DNA of 64,000 nucleotides from Lachnospiraceae bacterium (GCA_900763175.1 CAAFJI010000200.1:1-64000), one strand, 5' to 3'. Shown: positions 26,796-35,517, numbered from the stretch's first letter. The notes: a model not told the origin generated them from the letters alone. Program-made: numbers and translations.

Positions 26796-28289
26796 ATGAC
26801 AAGTCAGACATTACGAGATGCCAGGAGATATGAAGATGCAATGGCACAGAACATCACAGCAGAAGAAAGACCGGAATTTCATTTATCTCCGAAAGTTGGC
26901 TGGATGAATGACCCAAACGGATTTTCTTATTATAATGGTAAATTTCATCTGTTTTATCAGTATTATCCATATGATTCTCAGTGGGGTCCCATGCACTGGG
27001 GACACGCAGTGAGTGATGATCTTCTTCACTGGGAATACCTTCCGGCAGCCCTTGCACCGGATATGCCCTATGATTACGTAGGGTGCTTTTCAGGAAGCGC
27101 AGTTGCCCTTCCTGATGGAAAACAGCTGTTCATGTATACCGGTGTGAGAAAAGAGGCCCAGCCAGGTGGCGGGGTCCGTGATATTCAGACACAGTGCCTT
27201 GCAGTCGGGGATGGCCTGGATTATGAAAAAGATCCCAGAAATCCCATTCTTACCGTGGAGGATATGCCGGAAAACAGCAGTCCCTTTGATTTCCGTGACC
27301 CCAAGATGTGGGTATGTGAAGATGGAACCTATCGCTGCGTAATCGTAAACGACAGAAAAGATGGAACAGGCGGACGGATTCTTCTGTACAAGAGTGCAGA
27401 CGGCTATAATTGGGAATTTGAATCCATTATGCTTTCTAATAACGGCAATTTTGGAAAAATGTGGGAGTGCCCGGATTTCTTTACTCTGGATGGAAAAGAT
27501 GTGGTGCTGGTAAGTCCTCAGGATATGCTTCCCAGGGACTTTGAGTATCATAATGGTGACGGAACTCTTTGTCTCATTGGAAAATTTGACGAGGAAACCA
27601 AGACCTTCCTTCCGGAAAAAGACCAGGCAGTGGACTATGGGATTGATTTTTATGCAATGCAGACAGTAGAAGCACCAGACGGAAGAAGAATTATGATCGG
27701 CTGGATGCAGAACTGGGATACGTGCAGCAACAACCGAATTCCCAAGGGAAAATGGTTTGGCCAGATGAGTGTTCCAAGAGAACTGTCAATAAAGAATGAC
27801 CGTCTGATCCAGAAGCCGATTCGAGAACTGGAGAACCTTCGTACAGACAAGGTGGAATATAAGAATGTAGTTTTTGAAGATGTGATCCGTCTGGATGGTG
27901 TGAAAGGAAGATGCGTGGACATGGAAATCACCCTCTGCCCAGGAGATGGAGGGGATATTTATAAAAAATTTGCAGTTCGTTTTGCACAGAATGACACCTG
28001 CCATACTGCTGTAAGCTTCCGCCCATACGAGTCTGTCCTGAAGATTGACCGTAAATTCTCTGGCTCCAGAAGAGCAATCATCCATCAAAGAAGAAGCCTT
28101 GTAAACAGCAACAACGGGGAGCTGAAGCTGCGTCTGATCCTGGACCGCTACAGTGCGGAGATTTTTGTAAATGACGGTGAGCATGTACTTACCGCAACTC
28201 TTTACACAGATCTGGAGGCAGATGGAATTTCCTTCTTCTCAGACGGAAAAGTGGAGATGGATGTTACAAGATATGAACTGAAGCTTTGA
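26796..28289 (+). CDS. GH32 beta-fructofuranosidase (sucrose/fructan hydrolase)
   Basis: Glycoside hydrolase family 32 enzyme of 497 residues that releases fructose from sucrose or short fructans. The catalytic motifs are intact: WMNDPNG with nucleophile Asp39, FRDPKM (transition-state Asp) and WECPDFF (acid/base Glu). A C-terminal beta-sandwich follows the five-blade propeller. There is no signal peptide, so it acts in the cytoplasm on imported sugar. Because uptake here is by an ABC transporter rather than a PTS, the substrate should be unphosphorylated, so beta-fructofuranosidase is a better name than sucrose-6-phosphate hydrolase. Confidence 0.92.
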   Translation: MTSQTLRDARRYEDAMAQNITAEERPEFHLSPKVGWMNDPNGFSYYNGKFHLFYQYYPYDSQWGPMHWGHAVSDDLLHWEYLPAALAPDMPYDYVGCFSGSAVALPDGKQLFMYTGVRKEAQPGGGVRDIQTQCLAVGDGLDYEKDPRNPILTVEDMPENSSPFDFRDPKMWVCEDGTYRCVIVNDRKDGTGGRILLYKSADGYNWEFESIMLSNNGNFGKMWECPDFFTLDGKDVVLVSPQDMLPRDFEYHNGDGTLCLIGKFDEETKTFLPEKDQAVDYGIDFYAMQTVEAPDGRRIMIGWMQNWDTCSNNRIPKGKWFGQMSVPRELSIKNDRLIQKPIRELENLRTDKVEYKNVVFEDVIRLDGVKGRCVDMEITLCPGDGGDIYKKFAVRFAQNDTCHTAVSFRPYESVLKIDRKFSGSRRAIIHQRRSLVNSNNGELKLRLILDRYSAEIFVNDGEHVLTATLYTDLEADGISFFSDGKVEMDVTRYELKL

Positions 28290-28391
28290 AATGAAATCAG
28301 AGAAAGATATGCAGACAGATGTGCTGCGTCCTTATGAGACAAGGATCTGCCGGGGAAAATGATTTCCTGGTGGATGTGAGGAGGAAGAAAA

Positions 28392-30242
28392 GTGAGTCAA
28401 AGGGAGAGTAAGAAAATATATGCAGAGCGTTTCGCAAAAAAAGTAGACGAGCTGCGCTGGCTTTACATGGAATTATATGGAAATGATGCCATGTTTGCTG
28501 AACTGTGTGAACAGCTGTGGTCATTTTATGATCAGCGTAAGGAAGATCTGAAGAAGCTTGACCTGAAACGTGAGGCTGATCCAGATTGGTACAAAAAGAA
28601 CGATATGCTTGGCATGATGTTTTACATTGACAATTTTGCCGGCAATATGAAGGGTGTGGAGAGCAGGCTTTCCTATCTGGAGAAAAATAATGTAAACTAT
28701 ATTCATCTTATGCCGTTTTTGGATACTCCAAAAGGACGCTCAGACGGTGGCTATGCAGTAGCGGATTTTCGGAAGGTCCAGGAAAATCTGGGAACTATGG
28801 AGGATCTGGAAGAACTTACAGGAGCCTGCCATGAAAAAGGAATCAGCGTATGCATGGATTTTGTTATGAACCATACTTCTGAGGACCATGAGTGGGCCAG
28901 AAAGGCACGACAGGGTGACGGAGAATATATGAGCAGATATTTCTTCTTCGATAATCCGTATATTCCCTCACTTTATGAGAAAACAGTGCCTCAGGTTTTT
29001 CCGACAACAGCACCTGGCAATTTTACCTGGCTGCCGGAAATCGGACACTATGTAATGACAACCTTTTACCCGTATCAGTGGGACCTGAATTACAGAAACC
29101 CAAGGGTATTTAATGAGATGATGTACAATTTCTTGTTTCTGGCAAACAAGGGAATCGACATCATCCGTATTGATGCTGTTCCTTACATCTGGAAGGAGCT
29201 GAACACCTCCTGCCGAAACCTTCCCCAGGTGCATACCATTGTCAGGATGATGCGTCTTATCAGCGAGATCGTGTGTCCGGGAATCCTTCTCCTTGGAGAG
29301 GTTGTTATGGAGCCGGAAAAGGTGGTTCCTTATTTCGGAACGGTGGAGAAACCAGAGTGCCATATGCTTTACAATGTTACCACAATGGCTACCACCTGGC
29401 ATACAGTTGCCACAAGGGATGTACGTCTTCTGAAGAAACAGCTGGATATTGTAAATGGACTTCCGAAGGATTACGTTTTCCTCAATTATCTGCGCTGTCA
29501 TGATGACATTGGCTGGGGGCTGGATTATGCAACTCTTCGTGAGGAAGGAATCGAGGAACGCCCTCATAAGAAATACCTGAATGATTATTTCCAGGGCTAT
29601 GCAGGAGAGAGCAACAGCCGAGGTGTTCTTTACAATGAGGATCCGGTTACAGGAGATGCACGATTCTGCGGAACAACTGCTTCTATGTGTGGTGTGGAGA
29701 AGGCTGGATTCGAGCATGATAAAGAGGCTATGAAAAAGGCAATCCAGATGGATGTGATGCTTCATGCCTATATGTTTATGCAGTCTGGAATCCCGGTTCT
29801 TTACAGCGGGGATGAGATTGGTCAGGTGAACGATTATTCTTACAAGAATGACCCGGATAAAGCACCAGATTCCCGTTACATCCACAGAGGCGTTATGCAT
29901 TGGGATCTGGCAGCGAAAATTGACAATCCAAGAACTGTAGAGGGTAAAATCTTCAAACAGCTGGATAAGCTGGAGAAGATCCGTAAATCTGAAAAAGCGT
30001 TTATGAGCAATGCAGATACCTGGACTGTGGAAACATGGGATAAGAGTGTGCTTTGCATTGGCCGTTATTATGGTGGCGAGAAGATTTATGGATTGTTTAA
30101 CTTTAGTGAATTTGATAAAACTGCATGGATCAATGAGCGAGACGGAATGTACCGTGATCTGATCTCCGGACAGCAGATGGAAGCAGCAGGTGTAAATATT
30201 CCGGCATATGGCTTCTATTGGCTGAAGAAAATGACACACTGA
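28392..30242 (+). CDS. GH13 amylosucrase-like enzyme
   Basis: Alpha-amylase-family (GH13, amylosucrase-type subfamily 4) protein of 616 residues. Family members use sucrose to build alpha-glucan or hydrolyse it. The region MPFLDTPKGRSDGGYAVADF, the nucleophile motif DIIRIDAVPYIWK, the acid/base segment LLLGEVVMEPE and NYLRCHDDIGWG are all present. No signal peptide, so cytoplasmic. The start is GTG with a strong GGAGGAAG site. Paired with GH32 it gives a second route from sucrose, releasing fructose and moving glucose into glucan. Sucrose phosphorylase is a less likely alternative, since those are shorter and lack this N-terminal helical domain. Confidence 0.85.
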   Translation: MSQRESKKIYAERFAKKVDELRWLYMELYGNDAMFAELCEQLWSFYDQRKEDLKKLDLKREADPDWYKKNDMLGMMFYIDNFAGNMKGVESRLSYLEKNNVNYIHLMPFLDTPKGRSDGGYAVADFRKVQENLGTMEDLEELTGACHEKGISVCMDFVMNHTSEDHEWARKARQGDGEYMSRYFFFDNPYIPSLYEKTVPQVFPTTAPGNFTWLPEIGHYVMTTFYPYQWDLNYRNPRVFNEMMYNFLFLANKGIDIIRIDAVPYIWKELNTSCRNLPQVHTIVRMMRLISEIVCPGILLLGEVVMEPEKVVPYFGTVEKPECHMLYNVTTMATTWHTVATRDVRLLKKQLDIVNGLPKDYVFLNYLRCHDDIGWGLDYATLREEGIEERPHKKYLNDYFQGYAGESNSRGVLYNEDPVTGDARFCGTTASMCGVEKAGFEHDKEAMKKAIQMDVMLHAYMFMQSGIPVLYSGDEIGQVNDYSYKNDPDKAPDSRYIHRGVMHWDLAAKIDNPRTVEGKIFKQLDKLEKIRKSEKAFMSNADTWTVETWDKSVLCIGRYYGGEKIYGLFNFSEFDKTAWINERDGMYRDLISGQQMEAAGVNIPAYGFYWLKKMTH

Positions 30243-30271
30243 GAAAGAGGTAGCCATAAGTAAAATTTGAG

Positions 30272-30332
30272 AAAAAGCAAGACTTTGGATGAAGAGAAAT
30301 CCCCCTTTTCAAAATCCAAGGCCTTGCTTTTT
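30272..30332. terminator. bidirectional terminator of the sucrose operon and the GNAT gene
   Basis: AAAAAGCAAGACTTTGGAT (30272-30290) pairs with 30314-30332, with one mismatch and one G-T pair. It is flanked by A and T runs on both strands, so it can serve both convergent genes. Confidence 0.85.
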
Positions 30333-30335
30333 CCA

Positions 30336-30917
30336 TTATTTTAAAGAAATTTCAGGAAAAGGAATTACCGGCGGCTGGTTTTCCAGGTGTTTACCAATGA
30401 GCTTTTCCATCCAGACCATATTGTACCAGCGGTTGAATTTGTAACCGCACTGATGGAATTCTCCAATCATGGAGTATCCCAGGTGTGCATGGAACTGAAT
30501 ACTGTTCCGGGTAAGATATTCGTCGTCAATCTCAGGGCAGGCAATACAGGCATTCAGGTTGGTGATATTCTGGGCTGCCAGTGTTTTTTCAAGAGCGGTA
30601 TAAAGAGCTTTGCCGATGCCGGATTTTTTCTCATTTTCTTTTACATAGATGGAAGTTTCCACAGCCCAGTCATAGGCGGCTCTTGAGTGGAAAGGCCCGG
30701 CATAGGCATATCCTGCAATTTCCCCGTCTCTTACTGCAGCCAGATAGGGATAGCGTTCCAGTGTGCTGACGATTCGCTCACGAAATTCTTCCAGAGATGG
30801 AACATCGTATTCAAAGGTGATAGCAGTGTGCTCTACGTAAGGTGCGTAGATGGAAAGAAGAGCAGCGGCGTCCTCCGGACGGGCGGTGCGGATGGTAATC
30901 TCGGTACTGGTTGACAT
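30336..30917 (-). CDS. GNAT-family N-acetyltransferase (phosphinothricin acetyltransferase-like)
   Basis: 193-residue cytoplasmic acetyl-CoA-dependent acetyltransferase. The start ITIRTARPEDAAALLSIYAP, FEYDVPSLEEF, the acetyl-CoA loop NEKKSGIGKALYTALE and the GYSMIGEFHQCGYKF end match the Pat/YncA subgroup, which acetylates small amines and amino acid analogues. The substrate is unknown. A longer frame starts at 31001 inside a hairpin repeat, but the Met at 30917 has an AGGAG site and fits the family start, so the extension is rejected. Confidence 0.87.
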   Translation of the reverse strand: MSTSTEITIRTARPEDAAALLSIYAPYVEHTAITFEYDVPSLEEFRERIVSTLERYPYLAAVRDGEIAGYAYAGPFHSRAAYDWAVETSIYVKENEKKSGIGKALYTALEKTLAAQNITNLNACIACPEIDDEYLTRNSIQFHAHLGYSMIGEFHQCGYKFNRWYNMVWMEKLIGKHLENQPPVIPFPEISLK

Positions 30918-30962
30918 GATAATTTCTCCTCGTAGTTGCGGGAAATGATTTTTTAAATAGTC

Positions 30963-31128
30963 TTTAGAGCGTGCCCCCAAAATCATTCCCGCAATCTGCA
31001 CGCCCCACTTTGCGGTATATTTCGCTCGAATTCAGTTGCCGTAGCCCGCTATGGCGCCCTCATCCGGGCGAAATCTCCAACAAATTGTGACGCACATCTT
31101 GCTGGAAGTATTTGGGGACACGCTTTAG
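30963..31128 (+). repeat. hairpin repeat, full copy C
   Basis: 166-bp copy in the orientation of copy A. Near the ends TTTG/CAAA is replaced by CCCC/GGGG, again keeping the pairing. The tip is GCCGTAG-CCCG-CTATGGC with a G-T pair. Its right end supplies the TAA stop codon of the minus-strand FliB-like gene. Confidence 0.85.
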
Positions 31129-32282
31129 CAGATTCTCAGTAAATTTCCCAGTGAAAACAGTTTATTACGGGAAAGCAGTTCTTCCAATGCATTCAGATTC
31201 AGGTCCGAATGCTCCAGCTCCCTGGAAAAGCGGTAGCAGATGTCAATCTGGTCTTCCAGGCAGAAGATCCGTCCGTTTTTCAGATACATTCCCATATCTA
31301 GCTCATGGATCAGCAAAGTACAGACAACTGCCATTTTCACCTTGGCGAAAATCTCATCATCATAAACGGCTCCGCAAAAATAGGTATAGATCCAATAGAC
31401 CAGAAGCTGTTCTTCCTGGATATTCCAGTCTGGATAAGCCTTCTGGAAATCCTCACAGTGCTGGCGGTATCTGGCGGAAACATCAGCAGCTGGAGCTCCA
31501 TAAAGAGGCTCCAGGTTGTCGCTTAGAAAATCCAGCCAGCCGGGGCGGAGTACTTCCATTTGTGGAACAATGGTCTGCCACATTTCTTTTAACAGTTCAT
31601 TGGCTGTGACATTGGCAGTAAGCCGTGAATGCGCTTTGCTTGTGAAAACCTCGCCGTAACCGGAATCTCTGTGGCGCTTCCGTATTTCTTCCCAGCGGAA
31701 AAGTTCATTCCGGTCAAGACAGCGCTGAAAATCACTGGCAACAGCCAGAAGCTTCCACATACGGAGACGCATGGGAATCTTCCGGTTCTGGATAGTTTCT
31801 AAGAGAAAATCCCTGGTATCCATAAGGGCTGTAAAAAGGAGATAATCAAAATCATCATAAGCTTCCTCAGGAACAGGAACTGTGGCAGTGTGAAATTTTG
31901 TTTTATCCTGCTTTTCCAGAAGGATGCGGGCAACTTCCGGGCAGGAAAGAGACAGGGAATATTCCCGAAGTCCCTCAAATTCTTCAACATGGCGGGGATA
32001 TCTGCGGCAGGTTTCGCAAAGCATTCTTTTCCCCGCTTCTGTGTAGATGTCGCAGAGATTTTCCTCATTAAGAAAGGCGCAGCGCCTGTTATACTGACGG
32101 AAAATCTGTTCCTTCCAGTCAATATCATTGTGAAGTCGGTTCCGAAAGGTACCTTTGAAATGACGGTACTTTTTCAGGCTCTTATCATCAATGACAATCT
32201 GCCATCCTGCACAGCAGGTATCCGGACAGGCATCTGCAATACAGGAAAATTTTTTATAATAATCAGGTCTGGTAATCTGCAT
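31125..32282 (-). CDS. FliB-like protein (flagellin lysine-N-methylase family), Cys-rich N terminus
   Basis: 385 residues. The N terminus MQITRPDYYKKFSC followed by CPDTCCAGW, then CAFLNEENLCDIY and CETCRRYPR, matches the cysteine-cluster proteins annotated as flagellin lysine-N-methylase (FliB). The Cys motifs probably bind a metal or Fe-S cluster. No flagellin or flagellar gene is in the window, so the methylated target, if any, is unknown. Start at 32282 is supported by GGAGGG and a promoter at 32326-32354; the longer frame from 32501 has neither. The stop codon comes from the end of hairpin repeat C. Confidence 0.75.
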   Translation of the reverse strand: MQITRPDYYKKFSCIADACPDTCCAGWQIVIDDKSLKKYRHFKGTFRNRLHNDIDWKEQIFRQYNRRCAFLNEENLCDIYTEAGKRMLCETCRRYPRHVEEFEGLREYSLSLSCPEVARILLEKQDKTKFHTATVPVPEEAYDDFDYLLFTALMDTRDFLLETIQNRKIPMRLRMWKLLAVASDFQRCLDRNELFRWEEIRKRHRDSGYGEVFTSKAHSRLTANVTANELLKEMWQTIVPQMEVLRPGWLDFLSDNLEPLYGAPAADVSARYRQHCEDFQKAYPDWNIQEEQLLVYWIYTYFCGAVYDDEIFAKVKMAVVCTLLIHELDMGMYLKNGRIFCLEDQIDICYRFSRELEHSDLNLNALEELLSRNKLFSLGNLLRIC

Positions 32283-32325
32283 CTGATTCCCTCCTATAAA
32301 GTGCAATGGTTCTGGTTTCTCAGAT

Positions 32326-32354
32326 ATTATAGAATAAGGTGTGAAATTGTGCAA
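32326..32354 (-). promoter_or_regulatory. promoter of the FliB-like gene
   Basis: On the minus strand TTGCAC (32354-32349), a 17-bp spacer and a perfect TATAAT (32331-32326), about 40 bp before the chosen start. Confidence 0.7.
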
Positions 32355-32418
32355 GAATAGGAACTGCGTATAGCCACTAAAACAGTAATAAAAGCAGAAT
32401 TTTTTGTATGGAAGGCTG

Positions 32419-32447
32419 TTGACATTGGCGCAGTGTGCTGTTAAACT
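32419..32447 (+). promoter_or_regulatory. candidate promoter of the HD-GYP response regulator
   Basis: TTGACA (32419-32424), a 17-bp spacer and TAAACT (32442-32447). The leader would be about 200 nt and would include the G10 tract. A second TTGACA at 32472 has no clear -10 partner. Confidence 0.45.
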
Positions 32448-32616
32448 GAAACCACGTATCTGAACATAAATCTTGACAATTCTGTTGCAGAGTCCCCACA
32501 TACGAAATGGAATTTGTACATAAAGAAATTGTAGATTATATGGAGAAAAAACAGAACTGTCAGTATAACGATAGCACCCAACATCGGAAAAGCTGTCATA
32601 AAACAGTGGAAATCAG

Positions 32617-32641
32617 GGTGTGGGGGGGGGGTACCACGCCT
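32617..32641 (+). promoter_or_regulatory. G10 homopolymer within a leader hairpin
   Basis: Ten consecutive G (32622-32631) lie 25 bp before the ATG at 32657. GGTGTGG and CCACGCC flank the tract and can form a stem with the G run at its base and loop. Such tracts change length by slippage, so this is a candidate phase-variable or structure-tuned translation switch. Confidence 0.55.
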
Positions 32642-32656
32642 GCAGAGGAAAAGTAG

Positions 32657-35077
32657 ATGAGTGATGTAATTCAGCAGAAACAGAAGATTCTTATTGTAGA
32701 TGATTCTGAAATGAACCGCAATCTTCTTATGGTGATTCTGGAAGATGAATATGAGATCATACAGGCAAAAGATGGTGTGCAGGCTGTAGATTATCTGCAG
32801 AAGCACGCAGAAGAACTCTCCCTGATCCTGCTTGATCTTGTTATGCCGCAGATGGATGGATTTGAGGTTCTTGTATATATGAATAAGGAACACTGGATTG
32901 AGAATGTTCCGGTAGTTATTATTTCCGCAGAAGATGCGCCAGCCTACATAAAGAGAGGCTACGCTCTGGGTGTCACAGATTTTATCGGTAAGCCATTTGA
33001 TGCAAATATGGTTCGCAGGCGTGTGACCAATGCGATTCTCATCAGTGCGAAGCAGAAGCGCATGACCAGCATTGTCAGCAACCAGATCTATGAGAAAGAG
33101 AAGAGCAGTAAGCTGATGATCAACATCCTTTCCCATATCGTAGAGTTTCGTAATGGAGAGAGCGGATTACACGTTCTTCATATTCAGGTGATTACAGAGA
33201 TGCTTCTCCGTCATCTGGTACAGAAGGAGAATAATCCCTATTACATAAGTCAGGAGCAGATCAGTCTGATCAGTACTGCATCAGCACTTCATGATATTGG
33301 TAAGATTACCATTCCGGATGAAATCCTGAATAAGCCCGGGAGACTTACAGCGGAAGAATTTAATGTAATGAAGGGGCACTCCATGGCCGGTGCCAATATG
33401 CTGGAGCAGCTTCCGCCTGAACAGAGGGAAGCGCCTCTTGTCAAAATAGCTTATGAAATCTGCAGATGGCATCATGAGCGCTATGACGGAGGAGGTTACC
33501 CGGATGGCCTGAAGGGGGAGGAAATTCCTATTTCCGCTCAGGCTGTTTCGCTGGCTGATGTTTATGATGCGCTTACAAGTAAGCGGTGCTATAAGGCTGC
33601 CTATTCCCATGAGAAAGCCATTGAGATGATCCTGGCCGGACAGTGCGGTGTATTTAATCCAATGCTTTTGGAATGTCTGCTTGATATTTCAAGTGCTTTG
33701 AAGAAAGAAATGCGTGTCAAATCCAAGGGCCGTTATGACAATTCCAATATGTCTAATATAGCGAATCGGTTCCATGATTTTGAAATGGAGTCTTCAGAAA
33801 AAATTGTGCAGCAGCTGGAATGTGAGAGGCAGCGTTTTCATTTTCTGGCGGAAGGCTCAGAGCATGTGATTTTTACATATACAGTATCTCCGCCTATTCT
33901 TAATTTAAATGAAAAAGGAATGCAGCGCAGCGGAATTACAGAGCCGGTTTTATCGCCTCTGGAGAGTGGCGCTTTGGAAAAGATTGTAGAAGCGGGCTCT
34001 TTGGAGCGTCTTATAAAAAAGATCCGCACAGCTACCAGGGAAATGCCCAATATCGTAAGCGCTATTCAGCTGACAGATGGAAAGAAGCCGGAGAGATTCC
34101 TTTGTGAATGCAAGGCGATCTGGGCTTCGGATGAGAAGAACAAACTCACAGGTGTTGTAGGTAAGCTTATCGATATAGATGAAGATTATGGTATTGTAAA
34201 TGCAGCAAAGGAGGCTGCACTGGCACATAGCCGCAGCTCTGAATTTTCCAGCTTCTATAACCGCTTTAAGGGACAGGGCTTTGGAGCTACCGGAGATGAA
34301 GCGTGGGTATTGCTTCAGTATCTGCAGATAACTTATGACATAGTGCGTTATGTAAATCCGCTGACGAAAAAGCTGATTCACGTAGAGCGTGACGGCAGAA
34401 ACTGGGAGACTGATTACAACTGCTATGAAATGTGGAATTGCGGCGAGGAATGTGCAAATTGTATTTCAGCAAAATGCCTGAAGTCAAAGCAGCGTATGAT
34501 GAAGTTTGAAACAACTGAAAATGAAGTTTATCAGGTTACATCTATGTATGTGGAACTGGAAGGCAGGCCGTGCAGTTTGGAAATGATCGTGAAACTGGAT
34601 GATGGACTTCTCCCTGAGGGATATACAAGGGAAGAAATCCTGAGATCTGTCCGCACACATAAGCAGCAGTCTTACATAGACTGTGTGACGGGCATTTATA
34701 ATAAGCGCTACTATATAGAGATGCTCTGCAAGAGGGAGAAGGTCAGTGGTGTTGCGCTGGCAGATGTGAAGGGATTTAGGCGCATTAATGAATCCTTTGG
34801 ATATCAGGCTGGAGATGATGTACTGCGTAAGGTTGCACAGGTGCTTCGTGATGGTGCCGGCTCATATGGAGAAGCTCTTCGCTATACCGGAGATGATTTT
34901 GTGCTTGTATTTCCTGAAATTTCTCAGGAGAAATTTCACCAGATTCTTATGGATATTCAGGAGAAGGTAGAAGAATTGGTTTTCCCGGGTCTCCCAGGCG
35001 TAAAGCTGGATCTGACCGTAACCGGTGTCTGTGAACCTGGCAAAGTCGATGATCTGTTAGAACAGATTCGTATCTAA
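32657..35077 (+). CDS. response regulator with HD-GYP and degenerate GGDEF domains
   Basis: 806-residue cytoplasmic signalling protein. A receiver domain (residues 1-125) has phosphoacceptor Asp60 and VDDSE. An HD-GYP phosphodiesterase domain (about 150-345) has H212-D213, the NKPGRLTAEEF segment and HHERYDGGGYPDGL, so c-di-GMP hydrolysis is likely. A PAS-like region with a cysteine cluster (CYEMWNCGEECANC, about residue 595) follows. The C-terminal GGDEF domain has TGDDF (744-748) in place of GGDEF and stops before the usual ALYxAKxxG helix, so cyclase activity is unlikely. A G10 tract lies in its leader. No cognate kinase gene is adjacent. Confidence 0.88.
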   Translation: MSDVIQQKQKILIVDDSEMNRNLLMVILEDEYEIIQAKDGVQAVDYLQKHAEELSLILLDLVMPQMDGFEVLVYMNKEHWIENVPVVIISAEDAPAYIKRGYALGVTDFIGKPFDANMVRRRVTNAILISAKQKRMTSIVSNQIYEKEKSSKLMINILSHIVEFRNGESGLHVLHIQVITEMLLRHLVQKENNPYYISQEQISLISTASALHDIGKITIPDEILNKPGRLTAEEFNVMKGHSMAGANMLEQLPPEQREAPLVKIAYEICRWHHERYDGGGYPDGLKGEEIPISAQAVSLADVYDALTSKRCYKAAYSHEKAIEMILAGQCGVFNPMLLECLLDISSALKKEMRVKSKGRYDNSNMSNIANRFHDFEMESSEKIVQQLECERQRFHFLAEGSEHVIFTYTVSPPILNLNEKGMQRSGITEPVLSPLESGALEKIVEAGSLERLIKKIRTATREMPNIVSAIQLTDGKKPERFLCECKAIWASDEKNKLTGVVGKLIDIDEDYGIVNAAKEAALAHSRSSEFSSFYNRFKGQGFGATGDEAWVLLQYLQITYDIVRYVNPLTKKLIHVERDGRNWETDYNCYEMWNCGEECANCISAKCLKSKQRMMKFETTENEVYQVTSMYVELEGRPCSLEMIVKLDDGLLPEGYTREEILRSVRTHKQQSYIDCVTGIYNKRYYIEMLCKREKVSGVALADVKGFRRINESFGYQAGDDVLRKVAQVLRDGAGSYGEALRYTGDDFVLVFPEISQEKFHQILMDIQEKVEELVFPGLPGVKLDLTVTGVCEPGKVDDLLEQIRI

Positions 35078-35144
35078 TTCCCCACCAGGAGGTTTTCACT
35101 GGCGGAGCTGGAGTCTGTCGGGCAGGTGGCTTTTCAGATACATT

Positions 35145-35310
35145 CTAGAGCGTGTTTGAAAAAGGCTTTCTGCAAGATGTGCGTCACAATTTGTGGGAGA
35201 TTTCACCCGGATGAGGGCGCCGTAGCGGGCTACGGCAACCGAATTCGGGTGAAATCTCCCACAAAGTGGGGCGTGCAGATTGCAGGAATGATTTTTCAAA
35301 CACGCTCTAG
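35145..35310 (-). repeat. hairpin repeat, full copy D
   Basis: 166 bp, opposite orientation to copy A, with perfect 14-bp ends CTAGAGCGTGTTTG/CAAACACGCTCTAG and perfectly paired inner arms TTTCACCCG/CGGGTGAAA. It starts 67 bp after the HD-GYP gene. Confidence 0.87.
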
Positions 35311-35390
35311 CTACGACCACCGAATTCGGGACAAAAGTCCCGCAAAATGGGGCGTGCAGATTGCAGGAATGATTTTCAAACACACTCTAG
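35311..35390 (-). repeat. half copy E of the hairpin repeat
   Basis: 80 bp equal to one arm of the element, starting exactly at the tip (CTACGAC) and running to CACACTCTAG. It abuts copy D head to tail. The missing half points to a deletion at the hairpin tip after tandem duplication. Confidence 0.8.
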
Positions 35391-35436
35391 GGGCTCGTTT
35401 CGCTACTGGGCTATATCACCCCGTAAATATGCAAAA

Positions 35437-35482
35437 ACAAAAATGTCCGCTCAGGTATACTCACCTGTCCGGACATTTTTGT
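35437..35482. terminator. bidirectional terminator before glgD
   Basis: ACAAAAATGTCCG (35437-35449) and CGGACATTTTTGT (35470-35482) form a perfect 13-bp stem, with an inner CAGGT/ACCTG pair. A and T runs on both sides make it suitable for ending glgD on the minus strand. Confidence 0.85.
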
Positions 35483-35517
35483 TTATTTATATCCTTTTTT
35501 GGAGGATTTGGGAGCAA

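Noticed and set aside
30918..31001. N-terminal extension of the GNAT acetyltransferase
   Set aside because: The extra 28 codons come from hairpin repeat C and its flank; the internal Met at 30917 has an AGGAG site and matches the family start.
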